Made by a program: the position numbers and the translations under genes | From: a virus | DNA: 27,851 bases | Virus record (IMG/VR): IMGVR_UViG_3300030450_001634 | Location: 1-27,851 of that record | Reading direction: 5' to 3' (one strand) | The notes under the pieces: model-generated | The model's input: only the letters and a program-made list of their open reading frames with translations | Database searches by the model: none | What the model was told of the DNA's origin: nothing | Part shown: positions 13,876-21,202 of the stretch, one piece after another | How positions within the stretch are numbered: the first letter of the stretch is position 1 | How the letters are laid out: each line of letters opens with the position of its first letter

Positions 13876-14705
13876 TGGGATCAACTATACTAAGCTACGG
13901 AGGAGGAACTAACTCTACAGCTTTGTTGATCGAATGGATCAATAGAGGAAAGGATCTGGACGCAGTTATATTTGCAGATACAGGATCCGAACAACCTTAT
14001 ACTTATGAATTTGTGGATCAATATGTTAAACCATTCTGCGAGGATCATAAGATTCCTTTTGAAACTGTCTTTTACAAAACAGGATCCAGAGTAGGTGCCG
14101 TTCAGAAAGGAGATTGGGAAGAAGGTCAAAGAGTAAGCATATATGATTGGTATACTTATTCCCGATCTGTTCCTTCTGTATGGAAACGATCCTGCACGGA
14201 TAACTTTAAGATCATACCAATTACACGGTTGATCAAAGAGAAATATCCAGAAGCTATAGAATTAATAGGGATCGACGCAGGAGAAAGTCATAGAGCTAAA
14301 AGAGTAGAGGATCCAGAAACAGGAGAGATGATCTACCTATACCCAAATAAAGAATATCCTCTGATCGACTGGGATGTAGATCGAGAAGGATGCCGTAGGA
14401 TCATTAAAGAATATGGATGGCCTAACCCTCAAAAGTCAGGATGCTACTTCTGTCCATTCCAAAGTAAAAAAAGCTGGATCGATCTTTATCATAACTCCCC
14501 CGATCTGTTTAATAAATCCTTAGAATTAGAGATCAACAGTAAAAGGTTTCCAGAATTTCCTTTATTTGTAAGAGCTAAACCTAACAGGCTGGACTGGTTA
14601 AAAAGAGAGATCGAAACTCAAACTAGTATATTTGATTACGGAGAAGCATGTGAGATCCCTGAAGAAGATGATCCTATACCTTGCGACTGTTATGATGGTT
14701 ACTGA
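13875..14705 (+). CDS. PP-loop ATPase of the PAPS-reductase/DndC-like superfamily
   Basis: A 276-residue protein. The PP-loop SYGGGTNST is at residues 7-15, followed by a core strand ending VIFADTGSE. Other family marks are RSCTDNFKIIPI near 106-116, GIDAGESHRAKR near 132-143 and SGCYFCPF near 188-195. Such enzymes adenylate a substrate and in some families reduce or transfer sulphur. Phage members are often annotated PAPS reductase although sulphate assimilation is unlikely. The gene sits just upstream of the 7-deazaguanine cassette and is very GATC-rich (18 copies in its first 600 bases), so it appears to be long resident. Nucleic-acid modification is an inference. Confidence 0.7.
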   Translation: MGSTILSYGGGTNSTALLIEWINRGKDLDAVIFADTGSEQPYTYEFVDQYVKPFCEDHKIPFETVFYKTGSRVGAVQKGDWEEGQRVSIYDWYTYSRSVPSVWKRSCTDNFKIIPITRLIKEKYPEAIELIGIDAGESHRAKRVEDPETGEMIYLYPNKEYPLIDWDVDREGCRRIIKEYGWPNPQKSGCYFCPFQSKKSWIDLYHNSPDLFNKSLELEINSKRFPEFPLFVRAKPNRLDWLKREIETQTSIFDYGEACEIPEEDDPIPCDCYDGY

Positions 14706-14787
14706 TCCGTCCGATCTGGATCTGGAGTTTTGGAGTTGGTGGGATCAGTTATCTGATTGGGAAAAGGATCAAGAGATCGGTAGGTAA
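14692..14787 (+). CDS. Hypothetical acidic microprotein, 31 residues
   Basis: ATG 14692 (or 14695) overlaps the end of the PP-loop gene by 14 bases. The product is acidic and Trp-rich (LDLEFWSWWDQLSDWEKDQ). Weakly supported: the frame is short, but its GATC-rich coding matches the neighbouring genes. Confidence 0.35.
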   Translation: MMVTDPSDLDLEFWSWWDQLSDWEKDQEIGR

Positions 14788-14819
14788 TACACTTATATGC
14801 CCCTATACAATATTATATT
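14788..14819 (+). promoter_or_regulatory. Archaeal leaderless promoter of the 7-deazaguanine operon
   Basis: ACTTATATGC with TTATAT at 14793-14798 has its centre 24 bases from ATG 14820, with no ribosome-binding site between. This is the classical spacing from archaeal TATA box to transcription start, so the mRNA probably begins at or next to the start codon. It would drive the small gene at 14820 and the QueD-to-DpdA genes behind it. Confidence 0.6.
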
Positions 14820-14963
14820 ATGTCTGAAACATATTTACTAACGATCACGGAAGAGTATTCTGAAGATTGGAATAAATTTAAGGATCATGCAAAAGAGAAT
14901 AGATGGACTGTCGCAGATCTCTTAAGGGAAACGATCAGAAAGCAAGTGGAGGAATTAAGATAA
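14820..14963 (+). CDS. Small ribbon-helix-helix-like protein leading the modification operon, 47 residues
   Basis: ATG 14820 is probably translated from a leaderless mRNA. The product has a strand (TYLLTITEEY) followed by two helices (WNKFKDHAKENRW and VADLLRETIRKQVEEL), the layout of ribbon-helix-helix DNA-binding proteins. Its TAA overlaps the queD ATG (TAATG). It could autoregulate the cassette it leads. Confidence 0.5.
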   Translation: MSETYLLTITEEYSEDWNKFKDHAKENRWTVADLLRETIRKQVEELR

Positions 14964-15424
14964 TGTATAGAGTAACCAAGACGTATGGTAACGAAAAAGG
15001 CCTATCCTGTGCTTTTAGACAATGGAGAGCGCAATCACACTGTAGGCTAATTCATGGATATAGTTTAGGATTTAGAATAACTCTCGAGGCAGAAGAGTTA
15101 GATGAAAGGAACTGGGTATATGATTTTGGAGATATGAAATTCATAAAAGAATTTTTAGAAAAGAACTTTGATCACGTTTTAGCCGTAGCTGAAGACGATC
15201 CAGAAAGATCGACCTTAGAAGCTTTAGGATCAGAAAAGAGAAGGATCAAAGATATAGCAAACGTTAGGATCTTTGGGAATGTAGGATGTGAAGCCTTTGC
15301 TGAATATGTTTTCTCTTATATTTGGACTAAAGTAGATCATGAGACTAAAGGAAGAGTAAGATTAGTTTCAGTGGAATGCTTTGAACATGGATCCAATAGT
15401 GCAATATATGCGAGGAAATTATGA
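14963..15424 (+). CDS. queD: QueD-like 6-carboxy-tetrahydropterin synthase
   Basis: A 153-residue enzyme expected to convert dihydroneopterin triphosphate to 6-carboxy-5,6,7,8-tetrahydropterin, the second step to preQ0. The start is the ATG of the TAATG junction; an upstream extension would lie inside the preceding gene. Seen: CAFRQWRAQSHCRLIHGYS at residues 16-34 with a catalytic-type Cys27 and His26/His31, DHVLAVAEDDP at 70-80, GCEAFAEYVF at 109-118 and VECFEHGSNSAIY at 137-149. This is the FRQWRA...HCR..HGY branch of the family, where the usual HGH zinc motif is HGY. Four-base overlap with queE. Confidence 0.85.
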   Translation: MYRVTKTYGNEKGLSCAFRQWRAQSHCRLIHGYSLGFRITLEAEELDERNWVYDFGDMKFIKEFLEKNFDHVLAVAEDDPERSTLEALGSEKRRIKDIANVRIFGNVGCEAFAEYVFSYIWTKVDHETKGRVRLVSVECFEHGSNSAIYARKL

Positions 15425-16044
15425 AAGATAAAGACATCTGGAGTAAATTATACAGAGTTGTTTTAGTAGATAAGAAACCCGCGATCTTTGAAACTTTACA
15501 AGGAGAAGGAAGATGGCAAGGAACACCAGCAACCTTTCTCCGTTTAGGAGCTTGTAACTTAACTTGTGACTTTTGCGATACTGAATTTAATACATGGGAA
15601 CACATGACTACAAAAGAGATCGTAAGTCTTTTACCTAAACCCAAACATGTAGTCATTACAGGTGGAGAGCCAACACTCCAAGACTTAGGGCCATTGATTT
15701 CAGCTTTACACCAATCTGACAAATATGTTTCTATCGAAACAAACGGCACACGAAGGATCCCTAAAGAATGGAACGTTGATTGGATTTGTTGCTCGCCAAA
15801 AGATCGTTGGTTCTCTGCCCCCCTTAAAATTGAGTATGCGGATGAAGTCAAAGTAGTAATAGCTAAAGACGAACCTATACCATTACACTATAAGGATCAG
15901 ATCCCAGCTAAACATTATTATGTTCAACCTATCAACCATGAAAACGAAATAGATCATGAGGCTTTAAAGTGGGCCTGTGATCAAGCAATAAAGGAGGGAT
16001 GGCAATTATGTGTCCAGATGCACAAGCTACTAAACATAGCATAG
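15421..16044 (+). CDS. queE: QueE, 7-carboxy-7-deazaguanine synthase (radical SAM)
   Basis: A 207-residue radical SAM enzyme expected to convert 6-carboxytetrahydropterin to 7-carboxy-7-deazaguanine. The N-terminal substrate segment FETLQGEG is at residues 23-30, the iron-sulphur ligands CNLTCDFC (Cys45, Cys49, Cys52) follow FLRLGA, and the SAM-binding GGEPTLQ is at 81-87. YVSIETNGT and CCSPKDRW further on are also typical. Length is normal for QueE. The end overlaps the folE start region by 37 bases. Confidence 0.9.
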   Translation: MKDKDIWSKLYRVVLVDKKPAIFETLQGEGRWQGTPATFLRLGACNLTCDFCDTEFNTWEHMTTKEIVSLLPKPKHVVITGGEPTLQDLGPLISALHQSDKYVSIETNGTRRIPKEWNVDWICCSPKDRWFSAPLKIEYADEVKVVIAKDEPIPLHYKDQIPAKHYYVQPINHENEIDHEALKWACDQAIKEGWQLCVQMHKLLNIA

Positions 16045-16586
16045 TTAAAAATTTAATTGAAGCCATCGGCGACGATCCAGAAAGAGATGGAGTCCTTGAA
16101 ACTCCTGATCGGGTAGTCAGATCATGGAAAGAGATCTTTAGCGGTTACGATCAAGATCCTAAAGAGATCTTAGCTAAAAGGTTTCAAGATGTTGATAATT
16201 ATGACCAGATGATAGTGCTTGATGGTATCGAATTTGTCTCACATTGCGAACACCATTTGCTAACGTTCTCAGGAACGGCGACCGTTGCTTATTTGCCATC
16301 AAGCACACAAGGAGTAGTAGGACTTAGTAAACTGGCAAGGCTGGTTCATTGTTTTGCTAATAGGTTACAGATCCAAGAAAGGATGACACAGCAGATCGGG
16401 AAAGCATTAGTTGAAGAGCTTGATCCATTGGGTGTAGGGGTGATCGTAAGAGGATCACATAATTGTATGAAGATTAGAGGAGTGAAAAGTCATAATAGTA
16501 ATATGACGACTTCATTCCTATCAGGGGTCTTTAAAGAAGATCCATCAGTAAGAAAGGAGTTTTTAGAACTATGGAAAAAGCATTAG
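16008..16586 (+). CDS. folE: GTP cyclohydrolase I (FolE type)
   Basis: A 192-residue enzyme expected to convert GTP to dihydroneopterin triphosphate, feeding QueD. Zinc ligands are visible as SHCEHH (Cys80, His83) and HNCMKIRG (Cys153). The family blocks TPDRVVRSW, GVVGLSKLARLVHCFANRLQ and QERMTQQIGKAL are all present. ATG 16008 is preferred to ATG 15999 because AAGGAGGG (15991-15998) directly abuts the latter. Type IA FolE is typical of bacteria and eukaryotes, whereas most archaea use the FolE2/MptA type, so a bacterial origin is likely. Confidence 0.9.
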   Translation: MCPDAQATKHSIVKNLIEAIGDDPERDGVLETPDRVVRSWKEIFSGYDQDPKEILAKRFQDVDNYDQMIVLDGIEFVSHCEHHLLTFSGTATVAYLPSSTQGVVGLSKLARLVHCFANRLQIQERMTQQIGKALVEELDPLGVGVIVRGSHNCMKIRGVKSHNSNMTTSFLSGVFKEDPSVRKEFLELWKKH

Positions 16587-17239
16587 TAGTATTGTCAGGA
16601 GGTCAGGACTCAACAACTTGCCTTCATTGGGCATTAAACAGGTATGCCGATGTCAGAGCTATAACATTTGACTACGGGCAAAAACACAGGATCGAAATAG
16701 AACAGGCAGAAAAGATCGCCGATCTTAATAATGTGGAATGGGAATTAATTAAGATCCCATCAATGGCAGGTAGATCACCCCTTACTAATCCAGATGAAGA
16801 GCTTGGTAAGTATGATGATGTAGATGATCTTCCAGAAGGAATAGAACCTACTTTTGTTCCTGCACGTAATTTGATCTTCTTATCTATTGCTGCAAATAGG
16901 GCTTCAGCATGGGGAGCCGAAGCGATCATTACAGGAGTATGCCAAGAAGACTTCGGAGGCTATCCAGATTGTAGAAGAGTATTTATTGATCATTTAGAAT
17001 ATACGATCCTATCTGCTTTGGAAGGTGTAGGTGAACCGATCAGGATCCTAACTCCTTTAATGGATCTAAGTAAAGCAGATTCAGTTATATTGGCAGATAA
17101 GGAAGGGGCATGGGAATCTTTAGCATTAAGTCAGACTTGTTATGAAGGATCACGGCCACCATGCGGTCATTGTCATGCTTGTCACTTAAGGCAACGAGGA
17201 TTTAGTGAAGCAGGGCTTAAGGATCCATTACTTCAATGA
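16571..17239 (+). CDS. queC: QueC, 7-cyano-7-deazaguanine (preQ0) synthase
   Basis: A 222-residue ATP-dependent enzyme expected to convert 7-carboxy-7-deazaguanine and ammonia to preQ0. The PP-loop SGGQDSTT is at residues 9-16, FDYGQKHRIE at 33-42 and FVPARNLIFLSIAANRA at 95-111. The zinc site has Cys190, Cys198, Cys201 and Cys204 (C-x7-C-x2-C-x2-C). Length is that of a stand-alone QueC; there is no fused GAT domain such as would make archaeosine directly. ATGs overlap on both sides, so it is co-translated with folE and the transglycosylase gene. Confidence 0.92.
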   Translation: MEKALVVLSGGQDSTTCLHWALNRYADVRAITFDYGQKHRIEIEQAEKIADLNNVEWELIKIPSMAGRSPLTNPDEELGKYDDVDDLPEGIEPTFVPARNLIFLSIAANRASAWGAEAIITGVCQEDFGGYPDCRRVFIDHLEYTILSALEGVGEPIRILTPLMDLSKADSVILADKEGAWESLALSQTCYEGSRPPCGHCHACHLRQRGFSEAGLKDPLLQ

Positions 17240-18048
17240 AGATCTATTTAGCAGGTAGCGAGTTCTTCGGCCCGATCCTCGATCAAGGAGGAGCTAAGAA
17301 TTGTTTATTTTCTTTTTATGCCTACTTCAGATATTCAAGAAGGAAGTCTGCTCTCAGATCCTTAGATAAATATATTCAGGAAAACAAGGATATGAATTTG
17401 TTTATGGACAGCGGAGGCTACTCGGCTTTTACTTGCGGGGCAGAGATCGATCTCGATCTTTATTGTGCTATGATTAAAAAGTATGAAGATGATCTTACAG
17501 TTTATGCCCAACTGGATGCAATAGGGGATCCAAAGAAAACCCAAGAGAATTTAGAATATATGGAATCAAAAGGTCTTTCTCCTCTCCCTGTCTTTCATTA
17601 TGGATCAGATTTTGATATACTTCGAGGTTTAGCGCAGAAATATGATTACATAGCTCTTGGTGGATTAGTTCCATATGCAAAGGAAAAGAAGCGATTAAAA
17701 CGGCATTTAGACTCATGTTTTGCGATCATTAAGGATCAGTGCAAGGTTCATGGCTTTGGAATGACTGGAATGGAGATCCTTCAACGCTACCCTTGGTATT
17801 CAGTAGATAGCACGGCTTGGCTCGGAGGATCGAAGAGAGGAGAGTTTCATACCTTTGATCGTGGCAAACTTACATTTAAACACACATTAAGCAAAGAAGA
17901 TGTTTCACTACAAAGTATTCCTTTAATGAGAAAAGGGAAAAGGGATCAGTCATGGAAACTACGATCCTTAGATTGTATTAAGGAATGGCTTAAGGTAGAA
18001 CAGTATGTTACAGACTTATGGAAGAAACGAGGTATAACTTATGAATAA
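17236..18048 (+). CDS. dpdA: DpdA-like DNA guanine transglycosylase
   Basis: A 270-residue protein related to tRNA-guanine transglycosylases and of the phage DpdA type, expected to exchange guanine in DNA for a 7-deazaguanine such as preQ0. Seen: MDSGGYSAF at residues 57-65 with the putative active-site Asp58, AQLDAIGDP at 91-99 with Asp94, ALGGLVPY at 140-147, VHGFGMTG at 171-178 and YSVDSTAW at 188-195. No tRNA-TGT zinc cluster (CxCxxC) is present, which argues against a tRNA substrate. Its position as last gene of a complete preQ0 pathway supports DNA modification. It overlaps the ParB-like gene by eight bases. Confidence 0.8.
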   Translation: MKIYLAGSEFFGPILDQGGAKNCLFSFYAYFRYSRRKSALRSLDKYIQENKDMNLFMDSGGYSAFTCGAEIDLDLYCAMIKKYEDDLTVYAQLDAIGDPKKTQENLEYMESKGLSPLPVFHYGSDFDILRGLAQKYDYIALGGLVPYAKEKKRLKRHLDSCFAIIKDQCKVHGFGMTGMEILQRYPWYSVDSTAWLGGSKRGEFHTFDRGKLTFKHTLSKEDVSLQSIPLMRKGKRDQSWKLRSLDCIKEWLKVEQYVTDLWKKRGITYE

Positions 18049-18568
18049 AACACAACTAGTAGAAATGGATATTGAGGATCTGATCCCTGCGGATTGGAAC
18101 TATAAAAGCGATGGCACTCCCGAGCAGATCGAAAAACTATGCAATTCGATCAAAGAGGATGACTCAGCAGGAGTAGTAGCAGTAAGGGAATTAGATGGGA
18201 AGTTTGAGGTAATAGATGGTAATCATCGTTTACAGGCTCTTAAACAATTAAAATGGAAGAAGATCCCTTGTGAGAACTTTGGATCAATAAGTAAAGGTAA
18301 GGCTGTCACGATCGCAAGAAGAAGAAATCATAAATGGTTTGAAGACGATCTGTTAGCTTATGCTGAACTCTTTAAAGAAGAAGTATTACAAGAATATGAC
18401 ATTGATCAATTAGAAACGTTTATGCCTGAGACTAAAGATGAGATGTTAAACCTTGAAAATATATTAGAGTTTGATTGGGATCAGTATAATTTAGATGAGA
18501 AAGGATCAGAACCTAAGGATCCTAAGATGATCGAATGTCCACACTGCGGAGAGAACTTTGAGCAATAA
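18041..18568 (+). CDS. ParB-like protein with C-terminal zinc ribbon
   Basis: A 175-residue protein. Residues 5-90 form a ParB/sulfiredoxin-type domain: VEMDIEDLIPADWNY, then an EQIEKLCNSIKE helix and FEVIDGNHRLQALKQLKW with the GNHR core. The last 15 residues (ECPHCGENF) hold one CxxC, half a zinc ribbon. In phages such proteins may be nucleases or CTP-binding DNA clamps. Its position between dpdA and the terminase genes suggests a role in handling modified DNA or in packaging. There is no ParA, so plasmid partition is not supported. Confidence 0.65.
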   Translation: MNKTQLVEMDIEDLIPADWNYKSDGTPEQIEKLCNSIKEDDSAGVVAVRELDGKFEVIDGNHRLQALKQLKWKKIPCENFGSISKGKAVTIARRRNHKWFEDDLLAYAELFKEEVLQEYDIDQLETFMPETKDEMLNLENILEFDWDQYNLDEKGSEPKDPKMIECPHCGENFEQ

Positions 18569-18902
18569 ACAGTATCAACGTAATGCAATTAGTAGATTGT
18601 TAAGGCTTTCTAACAGAAACAGGAATGCATTACGATGGGGCAAGAATGAGACTGATGAGCATATTATTATGAAGTTTCATATATGCAAGACATTAAAAGA
18701 ATGGGGTCATGAATTTTATACTGAAGCTATATTTGATGGTTCAGGTCTAAGAGCTGATGTTATTGATGCAGATGAGGGTATAGTTTATGAGGTAGTTAGT
18801 TCTGAAGAGAAAGAGTCTATAGAAAGAAAGAAAAGTCTTTATCCTTTAGAAGTAAGAGTCATAGATGCAAATCAGGAGTTTACGCCTAAGTTAATGTTAT
18901 AG
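18558..18902 (+). CDS. Putative PD-(D/E)XK-fold nuclease-like protein
   Basis: A 114-residue basic protein overlapping the ParB-like gene by 11 bases. The layout helix (HIIMKFHICKTLKEWGHEF), then RADVID, a turn, and IVYEVVSSE resembles the D-x(n)-E-x-K core of PD-(D/E)XK nucleases, with Asp in RADVID and Glu in YEVV. The usual Lys is replaced by Val; a downstream Glu/Lys-rich helix could substitute, or the protein could be catalytically inactive. Holliday-junction or host-DNA cleavage are possible roles. The family call is by eye. Confidence 0.45.
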   Translation: MSNKQYQRNAISRLLRLSNRNRNALRWGKNETDEHIIMKFHICKTLKEWGHEFYTEAIFDGSGLRADVIDADEGIVYEVVSSEEKESIERKKSLYPLEVRVIDANQEFTPKLML

Positions 18903-19400
18903 ATGCCAATTAAACATACTGAAGCTACTAAAGAAAAAGCACGTTATTATTATTTGAACGGGGAATCGTTTACGTTCATTCAACGATCATTAAAAGAAGA
19001 ATTTGGTATATCGTTAGCGAAAAGCACACTATCTAATTGGAAGAAACGCTATCAATGGGATCAGAGTAAAGCGAGGATCCGTGAGGAGATCGCTACCCAA
19101 ACCGAACGGAAAGCTACGGATTCGGTGTCTCGCAGGTTGAAAGTGTTAGATAATTTAGAGATCCAATTTATAAAGAAGCTCAGTTTGTTTAAGGGTAAAG
19201 ATGTATTGGATATTAAGCCCGATGAATACATTAGGATCATAAGGGAGGCGGAAAGGCTACAGGATGCCTTAAACGCAAAGGATCTTATAGTAAAACAAGT
19301 ATCTGAGAAGCTACCGATCGCTATGAAGGACGCTGGACTAACACAAAAGCAGATGAATGCAGTAATTAGGAATTGGATCGAGGAGACTAAAGAAGTATGA
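18903..19400 (+). CDS. terS: Terminase small subunit
   Basis: A 165-residue protein starting directly after the previous stop. Residues 6-50 form a helix-turn-helix (KEKARYYYLNGESFTFIQRS, then SLAKSTLSNWKKRYQW) typical of small terminase DNA recognition. The central helices could drive ring assembly. It should recognise the viral packaging site and load the large subunit, whose gene follows after one small gene. The DNA bound is presumably rich in GATC and, if modified, in methylated adenine or 7-deazaguanine. Confidence 0.7.
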   Translation: MPIKHTEATKEKARYYYLNGESFTFIQRSLKEEFGISLAKSTLSNWKKRYQWDQSKARIREEIATQTERKATDSVSRRLKVLDNLEIQFIKKLSLFKGKDVLDIKPDEYIRIIREAERLQDALNAKDLIVKQVSEKLPIAMKDAGLTQKQMNAVIRNWIEETKEV

Positions 19401-19609
19401 GTTTTAGGATCATTGATAGTAAAACAGGAGAAGTAATAATAGATACAATGGACATAACTCATTTGATGGATCGGTTAGATTATTTTGAACATGTAGAAGA
19501 ACGACCTGCGAAAGAGGTCGTTCCTCGTATTTCCGATCTCGGAGAAGAAATGAAGATCACGGGAGAGAGACCATCTACGTTCTTAAAAGGTAAAAAAGAA
19601 TATGAATGA
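19397..19609 (+). CDS. Hypothetical protein between terminase genes, 70 residues
   Basis: ATG 19397 overlaps the small terminase stop (ATGA), and the gene ends overlapping the large terminase start by eight bases. The product starts with a strand pair (FRIIDSKTGEVIIDTMD) followed by a helix and a charged, probably disordered tail. I do not recognise it. Its fixed place between the two terminase genes suggests a packaging accessory. Confidence 0.6.
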   Translation: MSFRIIDSKTGEVIIDTMDITHLMDRLDYFEHVEERPAKEVVPRISDLGEEMKITGERPSTFLKGKKEYE

Positions 19610-21065
19610 AAGTGAAAGCGAGATCATAGATGCTTTCAATGGATCCTTACTGGATCATATTAAACAAGAACATTTACCTTATCTTGCTTTTGCTAATGAA
19701 GTATTAGAAGACTTCATGAGGTTAGAACCATCCAAGTTTCATCCTTTAGCTTCTATGCATGAAGAATGGTTTGACACGATCGATAACAATACTTACAGTG
19801 GGATCCTGTGTGCAAGGGGACATTTGAAAACTACATTTATTTTAACTTATTGTGCTTATATGATGGCTAATAACCCTAATTTTAGGGCTTTATATTTATC
19901 TGCAACAATAGATCAGGCCTTAGATAAGTTAGAACAATTTGAGGAGATCTCTCGAAGAACCTTTTGGTTAAGTCCTATGATTAAGGATCGGCAGGATCGG
20001 GGAGGCTGGAGAAGAGGAGCTAAATACTATAAGAACGGATCACGTATTCAAGCAGCTTCAGTAGGTAAAGCACTAGAAGGTCCACACGTTCACTTGATCA
20101 TATTAGATGACGTGATCGCAGAGTTCCCACGGATCAGTGATGAAAAAAGCATACATTATATTAGAAGAGTTGTGATGCCAATGAGACTTCCTGAAGGGAA
20201 GATCGTTTTGATCGGAACTCAGAAAAGGATCAATGATGCAGCGGACTGGGTTACTAAGTCTAAGGAATGGGGATCAGTAAGACATCCTGCTTTGTTAGAG
20301 GATGGATCGCCCCGATGGAAAGAATATTGGACCATAGATCGTTTAATGAAAGAGAAGGAGACTATGGGATCACGGGCCTTTGAGTCTGAATACTTATTAA
20401 ATCCGATTGATCCAGAAAGCGCATTGATCACATGGGAAGTGATCGAACCTTGTTTGGATCCTAATTTAGAGATGGGAGTGATCCCTGAAGGATGGGAGAT
20501 CCTAATGGGAGTGGATCTCGCTGTAGGTATAGATCAGCAGAATGATGAAACTTCTTATTGTGTATTGGCTTGGAATAGAGATACTAATGATCGGCAGATC
20601 GTTTATCAATGGACAGGTAAAGTATTAGCAGAGGGAGAAGGATGGTTAAGAAAACAAGTAGAGAATATTGTATCTTTATCGGATCAGTATAAACCGACTA
20701 AGATCATGATCGAAACAAATGGATTTCAAAGGTTAGTAGCTCATGCAGCTGAAACTTTAGCAGGTCTCCCAGTAAGTAAACATAATACTGGATCGGAAAA
20801 ACATCATGGACAGATCGGGATCCCTGCGGTAGCTCTAAGAATGGAACAGGGACATTATAGGATCCCGTGGCATAGATCAGCTCAGGCGAATAAGAAAATA
20901 GGATCAAAAAAACTAGTAGATGGACTTATGCAATTAGTATGGGATGATAAGGGGAGATTAGACGGGCATACACCTGATGCAGTAGTTTCATTGTGGATGT
21001 GTGAGTTAGCAATTCAGGAGATCGAATCTAAGAGGTTATCCTTCACTTCATGGGAGAGTTTTTGA
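19602..21065 (+). CDS. terL: Terminase large subunit (ATPase and nuclease)
   Basis: The 487-residue packaging motor. Walker A-type ARGHLKTT is at residues 71-78, Walker B LIILDD at 165-170 and the coupling motif LIGT at 203-206. The C-terminal RNase-H-like nuclease has GVDLAVG (Asp305), IETNGFQ (Glu371) and HTPDAVVSL (Asp459), in the expected order. It cuts concatemers and drives DNA into the prohead. GATC is very dense (15 copies in 19621-20220). In codons up to about 20220 all nine ATC isoleucine codons follow G, while Ile after other bases uses ATA or ATT. A T-rich terminator-like region follows. Confidence 0.92.
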   Translation: MNESESEIIDAFNGSLLDHIKQEHLPYLAFANEVLEDFMRLEPSKFHPLASMHEEWFDTIDNNTYSGILCARGHLKTTFILTYCAYMMANNPNFRALYLSATIDQALDKLEQFEEISRRTFWLSPMIKDRQDRGGWRRGAKYYKNGSRIQAASVGKALEGPHVHLIILDDVIAEFPRISDEKSIHYIRRVVMPMRLPEGKIVLIGTQKRINDAADWVTKSKEWGSVRHPALLEDGSPRWKEYWTIDRLMKEKETMGSRAFESEYLLNPIDPESALITWEVIEPCLDPNLEMGVIPEGWEILMGVDLAVGIDQQNDETSYCVLAWNRDTNDRQIVYQWTGKVLAEGEGWLRKQVENIVSLSDQYKPTKIMIETNGFQRLVAHAAETLAGLPVSKHNTGSEKHHGQIGIPAVALRMEQGHYRIPWHRSAQANKKIGSKKLVDGLMQLVWDDKGRLDGHTPDAVVSLWMCELAIQEIESKRLSFTSWESF

Positions 21066-21085
21066 TCGTGCCTACTGAAAACGAT

Positions 21086-21145
21086 CTCTTAAGGATCATT
21101 ACTTTTTTTACGTTATTTTACATTTTTTTATACCTTTTCTTTAAA
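21086..21145 (+). terminator. T-rich terminator-like region after the large terminase gene
   Basis: Runs of seven T at 21103-21109 and 21123-21129, with TTTT and TTT runs just after, follow the terL stop at 21065. Archaeal transcription ends at oligo-T tracts without needing a hairpin. The region separates the packaging operon from a promoter at about 21174. Confidence 0.5.
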
Positions 21146-21169
21146 ATTGTTACATAATAGTATTAGCGT

Positions 21170-21202
21170 TATACTTTTATAATAGGCTTCTAACTTAGTG
21201 TT
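21170..21202 (+). promoter_or_regulatory. TATA-type promoter of the portal operon
   Basis: CTTTTATAATAGG at 21174-21186 resembles an archaeal TATA box. Its centre lies 23-24 bases before ATG 21203 and before the hairpin beginning at 21204, so the transcript would start at the hairpin. It probably drives the ribbon-helix-helix gene, portal and head genes. Confidence 0.5.

Noticed and set aside
13875-14705. True sulphate-assimilation PAPS reductase
   Set aside because: The PP-loop superfamily is clear, but the context is nucleic-acid modification and no other sulphur-assimilation gene is present.
18041-18568. Plasmid-like partition system
   Set aside because: The ParB-like protein has no adjacent ParA ATPase and no clustered parS-like repeats, so partition is not supported.
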